From: Aegilops tauschii subsp. strangulata
Lineage: Eukaryota > Streptophyta > Magnoliopsida > Poales > Poaceae
Assembly (NCBI RefSeq): GCF_002575655.3
Contig: NC_053039.3
Location: 46,439,290-46,503,289, forward strand
Direction of reading: 5' to 3'
DNA length: 64,000 nucleotides
The translations under genes and the position numbers were made by a program. The notes under the pieces are model-generated. The model was not told the origin of the DNA. It worked only from the letters and a program-made list of their open reading frames with translations, and did not search any database. This document shows positions 43,755 to 56,008 of this stretch, piece by piece (within the stretch, counting starts at the first letter, position 1; every line of letters starts with the position of its first letter).

Positions 43755-46016
43755 TTATGGGTAAAACTTGCGAAGATGCTCGATGTTCCAGGAGTTGCTC
43801 ACTAGGACAACATCTTCGGTCTCCAGGCGGACTGCACCGGGCCTGGTGACTCGTATTACCTGATAAGGGCCTTCCCACTTCGGGGTCAACTTATTGGAAT
43901 TCTTGGCCGACTGAACACGCCGAAGAACAAGGTCGCCTTCCTCAAAGCTTCGGGCATGAACCTTGTGGCTATGGTAGCAACGCAAGGCTTGCTGGTAGCA
44001 CGCTGGTCTCATAGCCGCCCGAAGACGATCTTCCTCAAGGAGCGTTGGGTCATCTTGCCGCAACTGCTCTTGCTCTAGATCGTCATAAGCGAGCACTCGA
44101 GGTGACCCATATATGAGTTCCGTGGGGAGAATTGCTTCTGCCACATATACTAGGGCAAAGGGTGTCTAGCCGGTGGCTCGATTTGGCGTCGTCCTGATCG
44201 ACCAAAGAACCGCCGGCAACTCATTAATCCAGCGCCTTCCACTCTTGTGCAGCATGTCAAAATTTTTCGTTCTCTGGCCTCGCAACACTTCAGCATTTGC
44301 CCTCTCCGCCTGGCCGTTGCTCCGGGGGGTGCCACGGAAGCAAAACAGACCTTGCTGCCGAGGTCTTGGATGTATTGCATGAAGGTGTGGCTTGTGAACT
44401 GCGTGCCATTGTCAGTGATGACCCTGTTTGGTACACCAAAACGGCAGACTAGCCCCTTGAAGAACTTGACGGCTGACTGTGCTGTAACCTTCCTCACTGC
44501 CTCCACCTCCGGCCACTTTGTGAACTTGTCAATTGCAACGTACAAGTACTTAAAGCCCTCGACAGCGCGAGGGAAAGGGCCCAGTATGTCGAGCCCCCAG
44601 ACCGAAAACGGCCAGGAGAGAGGGATTGTTTGAAGGGCTTGAGCTGGTTGATGAAGCTCATTCGAATGGAACTGGCACGCTTCACACCTGGTTACTAGTG
44701 TTGTCGCATCCTGGAGGGCGGTGGGCCAGAAGAAGCCTTGCCGGCAAGGGCCCTTGACCCTATGTGGGAGCCACATATGCCTCCATGTATCTCTGCCAAC
44801 ACCTCCAGTCCTTCCTCCCGGGCGATGCACTTCAATTTCACACCGTTCGGTCTTTTTCTGTACAGGACATCATCGACGAACTGGTACAAGGCAGACCGAC
44901 GGGCTACTTTTTCCGCTTCTTCCTGCTCCTCAGGAAGTTCCCCTGTCTGGAGGAAACAGACGGTATGCTGTGCCCATGACGGAGCCTGGGGCTCGACGGC
45001 AAGGACCAAGGGCATCTCTTCTGCCATGGGGGCAGCCGTCTCTACGGCCAGGGCTTGGCGCCCTGCCGGAGCCAGCCGCCCCTTGGCAGGCTCAGAATCC
45101 GCGGCAACACCCTTGCCAGCAGCCCCTGGAGGCCCGGCGGGAAAGTACTTGCCGGGGCCTGATTTCCTCTGCTTGTTCTGCTCCGTTGATGGTTCGACGG
45201 ATGGTTGAGTTAACCGGAGCAAAAAGGTACCTGGTTCCACAGGTAGCTTGAATGCAGCGCGCTTTGACAGGTAGTCAGCGATGTCGTTCCCCGCTCGGGG
45301 AACGTGCTCCGCTTGTATACCGTCGAAGAGCTCCTCCAGCTTCCTCACCTGATCTATGTAGTCCTCCATCAACGGACTCTGGTAATCTTTATTGACTTGT
45401 CTGACGACAACCCCTAACGATGAGCTTCTTCACCCCGAGGTCTGCCGCGATCCTGAGACCGGCAAGCAGCCCCTCGTACTCAGCAGTGTTGTTTGTGGAC
45501 ATCTCCATGGGAAAGTGCATCTGGACCACATACTTGTGGTGCTCTCCGGTGGGTGCGACAAGCAGCACACCGGCACATTCGCCTTGCAGCGAGAAAGCCC
45601 CATCAAAGTACATGATCCAGTCGCGACTTGCTTCCTTGCCGGGGAGAGCGGTCTCCTGGATTTCTTCGTCGGGCGTAGAGGTCCATTCTGCAATGCACTC
45701 CGCCAAGACTCTGCTCTGGATTGTCGAAGTACTTTTAAACATCAACCCAAAGCTTGACAACTCCAAAGCCCACTTCACAATCCTTCCGGTTGCATCTGGG
45801 TTGTGCAGTATCCGTTGCAACGGGAGGCGGGTGACGACAGTGATCTCGTGGGCTTGGAAGTAATGACGCAGCTTCCTCGAGGACATAAGGAGGCCGAAGA
45901 GCAATTTCTGCACACCAGAGTATCTTGACCTGGCCTCCTGAAGATGGAGCTGACAAAGTAAACCGGGTGCTGCATCATCTTCTTCTTGTGCACCACTTCA
46001 CTTGGCTGCGCGGGCA
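43755..46016 (-). pseudogene. Gypsy pol: RNase H end, second RNase H, integrase (unit B, broken)
   Basis: Minus strand: HPVYFVSS (RT-linked RNase H), a one-base change in the EARSRYS region that shifts frame, the second RNase H with MYFDGAF and NNTAEYEG, then the zinc region (CEACQFH) and the integrase core. The integrase second Asp is intact (TDNGTQF, codon 44411-44413). However, the G-run at 44323-44328 has six G's against 13 in A and is out of frame before the catalytic Glu. An 11-bp deletion near 45410 removes the GDSQLV box of the second RNase H. The C-terminus (NSWNIEHLRKFYP) ends at 43755. Confidence 0.8.
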
Positions 46017-47740
46017 TGAAGGAAATATGCCCTAGAGGCAATAATAAAGTTATTATTTATTTCCTTATATCATGATAAATGTTTTTTATTCATGCTAGAA
46101 TTGTATTAACCGGAAACATAATACTTGTGTGAATACATAGACAAACAGAGTGTCACCAGTATGCCCCTACTTGACTAGCTCGTTGATCAAAGATGGTTAT
46201 GTTTCCTAGCCATTGACATGAGTTGTCATTTGATTAACGGGATCACATCATTAGGAGAATGATGTGATTGACTTGAACCATTCCGTTAGCTTAGCACTTG
46301 ATCGTTTAGTATTCTGCTATTGCTTTCTTCATGACTTATACATGGTCCTATGACTATGAGATTATGCAACTCCCATTTACCGGAGGAACACTTTGTGTGC
46401 TACCAAACGTCACAATGTAACTGGGTGATTATAAAAATCCTCTACAGGTGTCTCCGAAGGTAATTGTTGGGTTGGCGTATTTCGAGATTAGGATTTGTCA
46501 CTCCGATTGTCGGAGAGGTATCTCTGGGCCCACTCGGTAATGCACATCACTATAAGCCTTGCAAGCATTGTAACTAATGAGTTAGTTGCGGGATGATGTA
46601 TTACGGAACGAGTAAATAGACTTGCCGGTAACGAGATTGAACTAGGTATTGAGATACCAACGATCGAATCTCGGGCAAGTAACATACCGATGACAAAGGG
46701 AACAGCGTATGTTGTTATGCGGTTTGACCGATAAAGATCTTCGTAGAATATGTGGGAGCCAATATGAGCATCCAGGTTCCGCTATTGGTTATTGACCGGA
46801 GACGTGTCTCGGTCATGTGTACATAGTTCTCGAACCCGTAGGGTCCGCACGCTTAAAGTTCGATGACGGTTATATTATGAGTTTTTGTGTTTTGATGTAC
46901 CGAAGGTTGTTCTGAGTCCCGGATGTGACCACGAACATGACAAGGAGTCTCGAAATGGTCGAGACGTTAAGATTGATATATTGGAATGTTATATTCGGAC
47001 ACCGGATGAGTTCCGGGGGTTATTGGATATATATCGGAGAAACCGGGAGGTTACCGGAACCCCCCGGGGGTTATTGGGCCTCATGGGCCCAAGTGGTAGA
47101 AGAGGAGAGGCGGCCAGCTAGGGGCGCGCGGCCCCCCTAGCCCAAACCGAATTGGATTAGGGGGCCGACCCCCCTTTCCTTCTTCTTCTCCTCCCCTTCG
47201 TTCCCCTCTCCTACTTGGACTAGGAAAGAGGGGGGAATCCTACTTGGAGTAGGATTGCCCCCCTTGGGCGCGCCTCCTCCCCTTGGCCGACCCTCTCCTC
47301 CCCCCTTTATATACGGAGGAGGGGGGCACCCCATAGACACAACAATTGATCTCTTGGATCTCTTAGCCGTGTGCGGTGCCCCCTCCACCATAATCCACCT
47401 CGATAATATCATCGCGGTGCTGAGGCGAAGCCCTGCGTCGGTAGAACATCATCATCGTCACCACGTCGTCGTGCTGACGGAACTCTCCCTCAAAGCTCGG
47501 CTGGATCGGAGTTTGAGGGACGTCATCGAGTTGAACGTGTGCAGAACTCGGAGGTGCCGTGCGTTCGGTACTTGATTGGTCAGATCATGAAGACGTACGA
47601 CTACATCAACCACGTTGTGCTAACGCTTCCGCTTTCGGTCTACGAGGGTACGTGGACACAGTCTCCCCTCTCGTTGCTATGCATCACCATGATCCTGTGT
47701 GTGCGTAGGAATCTTTTTGAAATTACTACGTTCCCCAACA
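46017..47740 (+). repeat. Copia 5' LTR (unit B)
   Basis: 1724 bp from TGAAGGAAATATG to CCCCAACA. The TATA motif TTTATATAC is at 47306-47314, near the 3' part of the LTR, so U3 is long. Confidence 0.93.
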
Positions 47741-48970
47741 GTGGCATCCGAGCCAGGTTTTATGCGTAGATGTTATATGCACAAGTAGAACACAAGTGAG
47801 TTGTGGGCGATACAAGTCATACTGCTTACCAGCATGTCATACTTTGGTTTGGCGATATTGTTGGATGAAGCGGCCCGGACCCACATTACGCGTATGCTTA
47901 CGCGAGACTGGTTCTACCGACGTGCTTTGCACACAGGTGGCTGGCGGGTGTCAGTTTCTCCAACTTTAGTTGAACCGAGTGTGGCTATGCGCGGTCCTTG
48001 AGAAGGTTAAAACATCACTAACTTGACGAACTATCATTTGCTTTTGATGCGTAGGTAAGAACGGTTCTTGCTCAGCCTGTAGCAGCCACGTAAAACTTGC
48101 AACAACAAATTAGAGGACGTCTAACTTGTTTTTGCAGGGCATGTTGTGATGTGATATGGTCAAGGCATGATGCTAAATTTTATTGTATGAGATGATCATG
48201 TTTTGTAACCGAGTTATCGGCAACTGGCAGGAGCCATATGGTTGTCGCTTTATTGTATGCAATGCAATCGCCCTGTAATGCTTTACTTTATCACTAAGCG
48301 CTAGCGATAGTCGTAGAATCATAAGTTGGCGAGACGACAACGATGCTATGATGGAGATCAAGGTGTCGTGCCGGTGACGATGGTGATCATGACGGTGCTT
48401 CGGAGATGGAGATCACAAGCACAAGATGATGATGGCCATATCATATCACTTATATTGATTGCATGTGATGTTTATCTTTTATGCATCTTATCTTGCTTTG
48501 ATTGACGGTAGCATTATAAGATGATCTCTCACTAAATTTCAAGGTATAAGTGTTCTCCCTGATATGCACAGTTGCGAAAGTTCTTCGTGCTGAGACACCA
48601 CGTGATGATCGGGTGTGACAGGCTCTACGTTCAAATACAATGGGTGCAAAACAGTTGCACACGCAGAATACTCAGGTTAAACTTGACGAGCCTAGCATAT
48701 GCAGATATGGCCTCGGAACACTGAGACCGAAAGGTCGAGCGTGAATCATATAGTAGATATGATCAACATAGTGATGTTCACCATTGAAACTACTCCATCT
48801 CACGTGATGATCGGACATGGTTTAGTTGATTTGGATCACGTGATAACTTAGAGGATTAGAGGGATGTCTATCTAAGTGGGAGTTCTTAAGTAATATGATT
48901 ATTTGAACTTAAATTTATCATGAACTTAGTACCTGATAGTATTTTGCTTGTCTATGTTGATTGTAGATAG
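47741..48970 (+). other. Copia primer-binding site and untranslated leader (unit B)
   Basis: TGGCATCCGAGCCAGG at 47742-47757 differs slightly from the initiator-Met tRNA match TGGTATCAGAGCCA. The 1.2-kb leader up to the gag ATG has no gene; short ORFs look fortuitous. Confidence 0.8.
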
Positions 48971-50758
48971 ATGGCCCGTGCTGTTGTTCTGTTGAATTTT
49001 AATGCGTTCCTTGAGAAAGCAAAGTTGAAAGATGATGGTAGCAATTACACGGACTGGGTCCATAACTTGAGGATTATCCTCATTGCTGCACAGAAGAATT
49101 ACGTCCTAGAAGCACCGCTAGGTGCCAGACCTGCTGCAGGAGCAACACCAGATGTTATGAACGTCTGGCAGAGCAAAGTTGATGACTACTCGATAGTTCA
49201 GTGTGCTATGCTTTACGGCTTAGAACCGGGACTTCAACGACGTTTTGAACGTCGTGGAGCATATGAGATGTTCCAGGAGTTGAAGTTAATATTTCAAGCA
49301 AATGCCCAGATTGAGAGATATGAAGTCTCCAATAAGTTCTACAGCTGCAAGATGGAGGAGAATAGTTCTGTCAGTGAGCATATACTCAGAATGTCTGGGT
49401 ATAACAATCACTTGATTCAACTTGGAGTTAATCTTCCGGATGATAGCTTCATTGATAGAATTCTTGAATCACTGCCACCAAGCTACAAGAGCTTCGTGAT
49501 GAACTATAACATGCAAGGGATGGATAAGACGATTCCCGAGCTCTTCGCAATGCTAAAGGCTGCGGAGGTAGAAATCAAGAAGGAGCATCAAGTGTTGATG
49601 GTCAACAAGACCACCAGTTTCAAGAAAAAGGGCAAAGGGAAGAAGAAGGGGAACTTCAAGAAGAACAGCAAACAAGTTGCTGCTCAGGAGAAGAAACCCA
49701 AGTCTGGACCTAAGCCTGAGACTGAGTGCTTCTACTGCAAACAGACTGGTCACTGGAAGCAGAACTGCCCCAAGTATTTGGCGGATAAGAAGGATGGCAA
49801 GGTGAACAAAGGTATATGTGATATACATGTTATTGATGTGTACCTTACTAATGCTCGCAGTAGCACCTGGGTATTTGATACTGGTTCTGTTGCTAATATT
49901 TGCAACTCGAAACAGGGACTACGGATTAAGCGAAGATTGGCTAAGGACGAGGTGACGATGCGCGTGGGAAATGGTTCCAAAGTCGATGTGATCGCGGCCG
50001 GCACGCTACCTCTACATCTACCTTCAGGATTAGTTTTAGACCTGAATAATTGTTATTTGGTGTTAGCGTTGAGCATGAACATTATATCTGGATCTTGTTT
50101 GATGCGAGACGGTTATTCATTTAAATCAGAGAATAATGGTTGTTCTATTTATATGAGTAATATCTTTTATGGTCATGCACCCTTGAAGAGTGGTCTATTT
50201 TTGTTGAATCTCGATAGTAGTGATACACATATTCATAATATTGAAGCCAAAAGATGCAGAGTTGATAATGATAGTGCAACTTATTTGTGGCACTGCCGTT
50301 TAGGTCATATTGGTGTAAAGCGCATGAAGAAACTCCATACTGATGGACTTTTGGAACCACTTGATTATGAATCACTTGGTACTTGCGAACCGTGCCTCAT
50401 GGGCAAGATGACTAAAACGCCGTTCTCTGGAACTATGGAGCGAGCAACAGATTTGTTGGAAATCATACATACAGATGTATGTGGTCCGATGAATGTTGAG
50501 GCTCGTGGCGGGTATTGTTATTTTCTCACCTTCACAGATGATTTAAGCAGATATGGGTATATCTACTTAATGAAACATAAGTCTGAAACATTTGAAAAGT
50601 TCAAAGAATTTCAGAGTGAAGTGGAAAATCATCGTAACAAGAAAATAAAGTTTCTACGATCTGATCGTGGAGGAGAATATTTGAGTTACGAGTTTGGTCT
50701 ACATTTGAAACAATGGAATAGTTTCGCAACTCACGCCACCCGGAACACCATAGCGTAA
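48971..50758 (+). pseudogene. Copia gag, protease and integrase N-part (unit B)
   Basis: 595 open codons start at ATG 48971 (ATAGATGGCCC). Gag covers about residues 1-285, with a lysine-rich stretch and a CCHC zinc knuckle (CFYCKQTGHWKQNC, residues 253-266). The protease active site DTG is at residue 303. The integrase His/Cys zinc region (WHCRLGH...CEPC) is around 440-475, and the first two catalytic Asp are at 502 (TDVCG) and 565 (SDRGG). After LHLKQWNS the frame is lost through a two-base deletion, ending in TAA at 50756-50758, so the catalytic Glu is out of frame. The same deletion is in unit A, so the element was probably already defective when inserted or duplicated. Confidence 0.88.
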
Positions 50759-50761
50759 TGG

Positions 50762-52990
50762 TGTGTCCGAACGTCGTAATCGTACTTTACTAGATATGGT
50801 GTGATCTATGATGTCTCTTACTGATTTACCGCTATCATTTTGGGGTTATGCTTTGGAGACGGCTGCATTCACGTTAAATAGGGCACCATCAAAATCCGTT
50901 GAGACGATGCCTTATGAACTGTGGTTTGGCAAGAAACCAAAGTTGTCGTTTCTTAAAGTTTGGGGCTGCGATGCTTATGTTAAAAAGCTTCAACCTGATA
51001 AGCTCGAACCCAAATCGGAGAAATGTGTCTTCATAGGATACCCAAAGGAAACTGTTGGGTACACCTTCTATCACAGATCTGAAGGCAAGACTTTTGTTGC
51101 TAAATTTGGATCCTTTCTAGGGAAGGAGTTTCTCTCGAAAGAAGTGAGTGGGAGGAAAGTAGAACTTGATGAGGTAACTGTACCTGCTCCCTTATTGGAA
51201 AGTTGTTCATCACAAAAACCAGTTCCTGTGACACCTACACCAATTAGTGAGGAAGCTGATGATATTGATCATGAAACTTCAGATCAAGTTACTACTGAAC
51301 CTCGTAGGTCAACCAGAGTAAGATCCGCACCAGAGTTGTACGGTAATCCTGTTCTAGAGGTTATGTTACTAGACCATGACGAACCTATGAACTATGAAGA
51401 AGCGATGGTGAGCCCAGATTCCGCAAAATGGCTTGAGGCCATGAAGTCTGAGATGGGATCCATGTATGAGAACAAAGTGTGGACTTTGGTTGACTTGCCC
51501 GATGATCGGCAAGCCATTGAGAATAAATGGATCTTCAAGAAGAAGACTGACGCTGACGATAATGTTACTGTCTATAAAGCTCGACTTGTTGCAAAAGGTT
51601 TTCGACAAGTTCAAGGGATTGGCTACGATGAGACTTTCTCACCCGTAGCGATGCTTAAGTCTGTCCGAATCATGTTAGCAATTGCCGCATTTTATGATTA
51701 TGAAATTTGGCAAATGGATGTAAAAACTCCATTCCTGAATGGATTTCTGGAAGAAGAGTTGTATATGATGCAACCGGAAGGTTTTGTCGATCCAAAAGGA
51801 GCTAACAAAGTGTGCAAGCTCCAGCAATCCATTTATGGACTGGTGCAAGCCTCTCGGAGTTGGAATAAACGCTTTGATAGTGTGATCAAAGCATATGGTT
51901 TTATACAGACTTTTGGAGAAGCCTGTATTTACAAGAAAGTGAGTGGGAGCTCTTTAGCATTTCTGATATTAGATGTGGATGACATATTGTTGATTGGAAA
52001 TGATATAGAATTTCTGGATAGCATAAAAGGATACTTGAATAAGAGTTTTTAATGAAAGACCTCGGTGAAGCTGCTTACATATTGGGCATCAAGATCTATA
52101 GAGATAGGTCAAGACGCTTAATTGAACTTTCACAAAGCACATACCTTGACAAAGTTTTGAAGAAGTTCAAAATGGATCAAGCAAAGAAAGGTTTCTTGCC
52201 TGTGTTACAAGGTGTGAAGTTGAGTAAGACTCAATGCCCAGCCACTACAGAAGATAGAGAGAAGATGAAAGATGTTCCCTATGCTTCAGCCATAGGCTCT
52301 ATCATGTATGCAATGCTATGTACCAGACCTGATGTGTGCCTTGCTATAAGTTTAGCAGGGAGGTACTAAAGTAATCCAGGAGTGGATCACTGGACAGCGG
52401 TCAAGAACATCCTGAAATACATGAAAATGACTAAGGATATGTTTCTCGTTTATGGAGGTGACAAAGAGCTAGTCCTAAATGGTTACGTCGATGCAAGCTT
52501 TGACACTGATCCAGACGATTCTAAATCACAAACCGGATACGTGTTTACATTGAACGGTGGAGCTGTCAGTTGGTGCAGTTCTAAACAAAGCGTTGTGGCG
52601 TGATCTACATGTGAAGCGGAGTACATAGCTGCTTCGGAAGCAGCAAATGAAGGAGTCTGGATGAAGGAGTTCATATCCGATCTAGGTGTCATACCTAGTG
52701 CATCGGGTCCAATGAAAATCTTTTGTGACAATACTGGTGCAATTGCCTTGGCAAAGGAATCCAGATTTCACAAGAGAACCAAGCACATCAAGAGACACTT
52801 CAACTCCATCCGGGATCAAGTCCAGGTGGGAGACATCGAAATTTGCAAGATACATACGGATTTGAATGTTGCAAACCTGTTGACTAAGCCTCTTCCACGA
52901 GCAAAACATGATCAACACCAAGGCTCCATGGGTGTTAGAATCATTATTGTGCAATCTAGATTATTGACTCTAGCGCAAGTGGGAGACTGA
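50762..52990 (+). pseudogene. Copia integrase C-part, RT and RNase H (unit B)
   Basis: The frame continues from about 50762 (VSERRNRTLLDMV) but has a TGA near 50800; 50808-52052 then carries the integrase C-terminus, the RT start (NKWIFKKKTDADD, YKARLVAKGF, WQMDVK) and the RT active site, here DVDD instead of YVDD (GAT 51972-51974). A one-base loss ends the frame at 52052. 52052-52369 and 52382-52603 complete RT/RNase H, separated by TAA at the RYQSNPG position (Gln in A). A TGA at 52601-52603 is shared with A. 52661-52990 has the CDNTGAIALA RNase H block; its usual stop is changed (CAA where A has TAA), so it runs into the LTR border. Confidence 0.85.
52973..52987 (+). other. Copia polypurine tract (unit B)
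   Basis: GCGCAAGTGGGAGAC lies immediately before the 3' LTR start at 52988, the standard plus-strand priming position. Confidence 0.75.
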
Positions 52991-54713
52991 AGGAAATATG
53001 CCCTAGAGGCAATAATAAAGTTATTATTTATTTCCTTATATCATGATAAATGTTTATTATTCATGCTAGAATTGTATTAACCGGAAACATAATACTTGTG
53101 TGAATACATAGACAAACAGAGTGTCACTAGTATGCCTCTACTTGACTAGCTCGTTGATCAAAGATGGTTATGTTTCCTAGCCATTGACATGCGTTGTCAT
53201 TTCATTAACGGGATCACATAATTAGGAGAATGATGTGATTGACTTGACCCATTCCGTTAGCTTAGCACACGATCGTTTAGTATTCTGCTATTGCTTTCTT
53301 CATGACTTATACATGTTCCTATGACTATGAGATTATGCAACTCCCGTTTACCGGAGGAACACTTTGTGTGCTACCAAACATCACAACGTAACTGGGTGAT
53401 TATAAAGGTGCTCTACAGGTGTCTCCGAAGGTACTTGTTGGGTTGGCGTATTTCGAGATTAGGACTTGTCACTCCGATTGTCGGAGAGGTATCTCTGGGC
53501 CCACTCAGTAATGCACATCACTATAAGCCTTGCAAGCATTGTAACTAATGAGTTAGTTGAGGGATGATGTATTACGAAATGAGTAAAGAGACTTGCTGGT
53601 AACGGGATTGAACTAGGTATTGAGATACTGACGATCGAATCTCGGGGAAGTAACATAACGATGACAAAGGGAACAACGTATGTTGTTATGCGGTTTGACT
53701 GATAAAGATATCGTAGAATATGTGGGAGCCAATATGAGAATCCAGGTTCCGCTATTGGTTATAGATCGGAGACGTGTCTCGGTCATGTCTACATAGTTCT
53801 CGAACCCGTAGGGTCCACATGCTTAAAGTTCGATGATGGTTATATTATGAGTTTATGTGTTTTGATGTACCGAAGGTTGTTCGGAGTCTCGGATGTGATC
53901 ACGGACATGACGAGGAGTCTCGAAATGGTCGAGACGTTAAGATTGATATATTGGAATGTTATATTCAGACACCGGATAAGTTCCGGGGATTAACGGATAT
54001 ATATATCGGAGAAACCGGGAGGTTACCGGAACCTCCCGGGGGTTATTGGGCCTCATGGGCCCAAGTGGTGGAAGAGGAGAGGCGGTCAGCTAGGGGCGCG
54101 CGGCCCCCTAGCTCAAACCGAATTGGACTAGGGGGCCGGCCCCCCTTTCCTTCTTCTTCTCCTCCCCTTCCTTCCCCTCTCCTCTTGGACTGGGAAAGAG
54201 GGGGGAATCCTACTTGGAGTACGATTGCCCCCGTTGGGCGCGCCTCCTCCCCTTGGCCGGCCCTCTCCTCCTCCCCCTTTATATACGGAGGAGGGGGGCA
54301 CCCCATAGACACAACAATTGATATCTTGGATCTCTTAGCCGTGTGCGGTGCCCCCCTCCACCATAATCCACCTCGATAATATTGTAGCGGTGCTTAGGCG
54401 AAGCCCTACGTCGGTAGAACATCATCATCGTCACCACGCTGTCGTGCTGACGGAACTCTCCCTCAAAGCTCGGCTGGATCGGAGGTCGAGGGACGTCATC
54501 GAGTTGAACGTGTGCAGAACTCGGAGGTGCCGTGCGTTCGGTACTTGATTGGTCGGATCGTGAAGACGTACGACTACATCAACCGCGCTGTGCTAACGCT
54601 TCCGCTTTCGGTCTACGAGAGTACGTGGACACACTCTCCCCTGTCGTTGCTATGCATCACCATGATCCTGTGTGTGCATAGGAATTTTTTTGAAATTACT
54701 ACGTTCCCCAACA
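52988..54713 (+). repeat. Copia 3' LTR (unit B)
   Basis: 1726 bp from TGAAGGAAATATG to CCCCAACA; TATA motif at 54278-54286. It differs from the 5' LTR at many positions, including a diverged segment near 53920-54240. Confidence 0.93.
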
Positions 54714-54820
54714 GTGGCATCCGAGCCAGGTTTTATGCGTAGATGTTATATGCACGAGTAGAACACAAGTGAGTAGTGGGCGATACAAGTCATACTGCTT
54801 ACCAGCATGTCATACTTTGG
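54714..54820 (+). repeat. Copia leader fragment after the 3' LTR
   Basis: GTGGCATCCGAGCCAGG and the next 90 bp match the sequence that normally follows the 5' LTR (47741-47847). Ordinary insertions end at the LTR, so this is a trace of LTR-LTR recombination followed by deletion. Confidence 0.88.
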
Positions 54821-55873
54821 CGTCAGACTCCGCCGGGGGGCCTTGCATGCCTTGCCGTCACCAGGCCCTGCCGGGGGAATCTCTTGCTTGCCATCCGCTG
54901 GTCCTGCCGTTGCCAGTGCCTCTTCGTCGACCTCCCTCTACGCCACTAGTGCGGTGCTGACCACTTGATTCGTTGCCGCCAGATATAGCAGCAACGACTC
55001 TTGTGGTTGAGGCGCAACCAGTATTTGCATGGAGGAAAGGTATTTCTTCAGATCCTGCAATGCCGCCTCGACCTCTGGGGTCCACTCCATTGGGCCTGCC
55101 TTCTTCAAGATTTTGAAAAGGGGGAGGGCACGCTCAGCGGACTTGGAGATGAATCTGCTCATGGCGGCAACGCAGCCAGTGAGCCGACGCACATCCTTGA
55201 TCCGCTTGGGTGCCTCAATCTGCTTGACAGCGTTGATCTTGTCTAGGTTTACCTCGATCCCACGCTGCGACTAAAAGAACCTAAGAAGTTTTCCTGACGG
55301 GATGCCAAAGACACACTTCTCAGGGTTTAGCTTGATGTTGATCTTGCGTAGGTTGGCAAACGTCTCTTCTAAGTCTTGTACAAGGGTCGCCTTGTCCTTG
55401 GTTTTGACCACTATGTCATCCATATAAGCTTCCGTATTTCTATGTAGCTGGGGCTCAAAACCAATCTGGACCGCCCTCGCGAATGTCGAGCCAGCACTCT
55501 TCAACTCGAAAGGCATCCGTAAAAAGCAATACGTACCACATGGGGTGATAAATGCCGTGTTCTCTTCATCTTCTCTTGTCATGAAGATCTGGTGGTAGCC
55601 CGAGTAGGCGTCGAGGAATGACAACAGATCACACCCGGCCGTGGAGTCAACAATCTGGTCGATGCGCGGCAACAGGAAGGGGTCCTTGGGACAAGCCTTA
55701 TTGATATCTGTATAGTCAATACACAGCCTCCACCTCCCATTTGCGTTGCGCACCACCACCAGATTGGCCAACCACGTCGGATGGAGCACTCCTCTCACTA
55801 AACCCGCTGCTTCCAATTTCCTGATCTCCTCTGTGATGAACTCCTGTCGTTCCAAAGCCTACTTTCTGAACTT
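54821..55873 (-). pseudogene. Gypsy reverse transcriptase and RNase H start
   Basis: On the minus strand from 55873: EFITEEIRKLEAAGLV, NANGRWRLCIDYTDINKACPKD, MPFELKSAGSTFARAV and the active site YMDD (plus 55415-55426), then the connection and the RNase H start (RRLTGCVAAMSRF, ALPLFKILKK, LLLYLAATNQVVS). There is a stop at LRFF (55271). The region continues in sense at 46016 after the Copia insertion (AQPSEVV...HPVYFVSS). This is the only copy of RT for this Gypsy in the window, because the unit A segment ends before it. Confidence 0.85.
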
Positions 55874-56008
55874 CTGCTTGATGGGTCATGCATGGGGACA
55901 GACAGCAAGGTGGTGCTCAATCACTTCCCTGGGAACGCCAGGGATGTCGGATGCTTGCCATGCAAACACATCGACATTCGCCCGCAGGAAAGTGACAAGA
56001 GCGCTTTC

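Larger units (their letters stand above)
40198..46016 (-). mobile_element. Tat-lineage Gypsy, 3' half (unit B); continues at 54821-58171
   Basis: The 3' LTR, antisense ORF region, integrase and RNase H modules lie on the minus strand. The Copia element interrupts at 46017. The rest of the same Gypsy (RT, protease, gag) lies beyond the Copia on the same strand, so together about 9.2 kb of this element can be seen. Confidence 0.85.
24955..54557. repeat. Unit B of the tandem segmental duplication
   Basis: This copy is about 29.6 kb. It is longer than unit A mainly because A lost 3.8 kb of its Copia element, partly offset by about 430 bp present only in A near 8610-9080. It begins abruptly inside CACTA#1 and its right limit is the LTR base matching 24954. 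Beyond 54557 the Copia LTR continues normally, as expected for the original right flank of a duplicated segment. Confidence 0.9.
46017..54820 (+). mobile_element. Angela/WIS/BARE-like Copia element, full internal region (unit B)
   Basis: 5' LTR 46017-47740, primer-binding site, leader, gag-pol remnant 48971-52990, purine tract, 3' LTR 52988-54713, and then 107 bp of leader sequence repeated after the 3' LTR. The 5 bp before the 5' LTR are GGGCA; the bases after the element are CGTCA, so there is no target duplication. It lies in the Gypsy pol between the RT and RNase H parts. Confidence 0.9.

Noticed and set aside
46012..46016. GGGCA as a target duplication of the Copia element.
   Set aside because: The sequence after the element is CGTCA, and the right end is rearranged. 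There is no matching pair.
1..54557. The duplication could be an assembly artefact (two haplotypes placed in tandem).
   Set aside because: The joint links two unrelated element interiors, unit A has a private 3.8-kb deletion and unit B has private deletions. Haplotypes would be expected to share left and right borders. Long reads should still confirm it.
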